Below, piece by piece: positions 63,190 to 64,000 of a stretch of 64,000 nucleotides of DNA (positions are counted from its first letter, which is position 1; every line of letters begins with the position of its first letter). Source of the DNA: Globodera rostochiensis (lineage: Eukaryota > Nematoda > Chromadorea > Rhabditida > Heteroderidae). The notes beneath the pieces were generated by a model. It saw nothing but the letters and a program-made list of their open reading frames with translations, was not told the DNA's origin and made no database searches. The stretch lies in NCBI GenBank assembly GCA_018350325.1, contig JAEVLN010000001.1:5857254-5921253 (forward strand), written 5' to 3'. The translations under genes and the position numbers were made by a program.

Positions 63190-63803
63190 TCCCTCCCCCC
63201 GGCACAGCACAACGACGGGGACGCCCTCCGCGCGTGGGGGGCCCTCCCAACGAACTGCTCCCCGTCCAGCCGCAGCTCTTCGGGTGTATCCACCGCAGAT
63301 TCGGCCAGTCTCGACGGAGGTGGAGGAGCCCGACGGATGACAAATGGCGGCATTGTTGACGACGCTGGCTGTAAACCGGCGCCGCCGGCGGCGCTGGTGA
63401 AGGAGGGACGGGGGAGGAAACGCCTTGCCGGCAACGGGCCGAACGACGGAGTGCCGCCGTTGCGCAAGAGGCGACGGGTGGGGCCACGGATTGGTCCGCG
63501 ACGGAAACGTCGCGCACAACCGGCCAAGGGACAAGGCAAAGGGCGACAGACCGAAGCAGCGGCACAAGTACTGCTCGAGCACGGCGGCGTCAGCCCGTCC
63601 TCACTCAAAATGGCGTTAATCCGTGTGCCGGAACAAGCACAACAACTCATTGCTGATCGCAGCAAAAGGTGATCAATCGATCTTCCCCTGTACTCGCTTT
63701 CTTACATATACATATATAATATGTCTTCATGCATTTCCCCTCCTTTCACCCACCCCACGCATTTTGTTTCGTTTTGAATGTTGTCTCGACATTTTCTTTA
63801 TCC
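63190..63803 (+). pseudogene. Partial duplicate of the BAHD1-like gene (exon plus 3' flank)
   Basis: 63211-63690 is nearly identical to 60474-60953, the 3' two thirds of the large BAHD1-like exon, including the donor region and the following TGATCAATCGATCTTCCCCT. Differences are a few substitutions and loss of one codon (LAAGN versus LAGN). The three BAH-domain exons are missing. 63699-63803 instead resembles the region after that gene (61990-62105: ATATATAATATGTCTTC and CATTTTGTTTCG). The frame stays open for 188 codons from 63106, ending at the former splice donor (AGCAAAAGG TGA). It could be a decaying pseudogene or a short BAH-less, NLS-rich protein. Few changes imply recent origin. Confidence 0.85.
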
Positions 63804-63870
63804 AAAGATTGGACTTTTCGAGTTTTTAAACTTTTTTGGCCATAATTTGTGAGCTTTGTCCAATAAATTT

Positions 63871-64000
63871 AGGAGCATTTATCGTCGGATGTTACAACTT
63901 CTCGGCCATTGCGGAATCAAAACCCCAAAAAGAATGGACGACGAATGTGGTGCTTGAAATTTTTGTTCGTTTCAAGAGGAATGTGCAAATTGTTTGGCAA
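63871..64000 (+). CDS. Possible partial exon at the window edge
   Basis: After AATAAATTTAG, the frame GAFIVGCYNFSAIAESKPQK, then WTTNVVLEIFVRFKRNVQIV, is open to the end of the window. The residue mix is natural and not repeat-driven, but it is too short to identify, and another frame is also open for about 80 bp. Confidence 0.3.

Overview
The window is nuclear DNA of a nematode. Genes are packed head to tail on both strands, introns are mostly 40-300 nt, acceptors are short (TTTCAG or TTTTAG), and several products are nematode or metazoan orthologues (CoREST/SPR-1, BUB3, CHP1/PBO-1, mitochondrial HSP70, eRF3, KRR1, SCYL1). The compact GC-rich genes, the many poly-G/poly-C runs and a few GC-AG introns would suit a tylenchid (cyst-nematode-like) genome. 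That placement is inference only; no species marker was seen.

Layout. 1-2042 (+): 3' part of a CRIM1-like VWC-repeat membrane protein. 2498-5138 (-): annexin. 5857-6642 (-): secreted Cys-rich protein. 6975-8250 (-): ATF4-type bZIP factor. 8433-9161 (-): unknown protein with an internal duplication. 10945-11833 (+): acidic unknown. 11888-14604 (-): SLC5 sodium/solute symporter. 15.6-16.3 kb: long foldback (MITE-like) element. 16544-18718 (+): CoREST/SPR-1. 19197-20135 (-): poly-Q unknown. 20273-20482 (-): Cys-rich secreted peptide. 20782-23636 (-): mrpl-11, chp-1/pbo-1 and eif1ad in a tight co-oriented cluster. 24153-27684 (+): eRF3 and KRR1 in a second tight cluster running the other way. 27881-29395 (-): bub-3. 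30013-32580 (+): mitochondrial HSP70. 33013-39062 (-): M1 aminopeptidase carrying two intronic minisatellites. 41212-41993 (-) and 45288-46009 (-): small unknown genes. 42896-43691 (+): mucin-like, probably GPI-anchored protein. 47327-50564 (+): SCYL1. 51408-53021 (-): Ig-domain membrane protein. 57937-61721 (+): BAHD1-like chromatin protein. 62202-63050 (-): two small unknown or F-box-like pieces. 63190-63803 (+): partial duplicate of the BAHD1-like gene.

From about 20.3 to 33.3 kb the DNA is dominated by conserved housekeeping genes and lacks the long G/C homopolymers that fill the rest. The gene order there (eif1ad, chp-1 and mrpl-11 on one strand; erf-3 and krr1 on the other; gaps of 209-256 nt; a shared 516-nt upstream region) looks like two divergent trans-spliced operons.

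Four single-base insertions break conserved frames in eRF3, KRR1 and HSP70 (two). The eRF3 one creates CTT-TGA, the same codon pair as the programmed +1 frameshift site of bacterial release factor 2. The other three make assembly error the leading explanation, but the coincidence is worth checking.

CDS coordinates are gene spans including introns. Exon positions are given where splice phase was worked out by hand.
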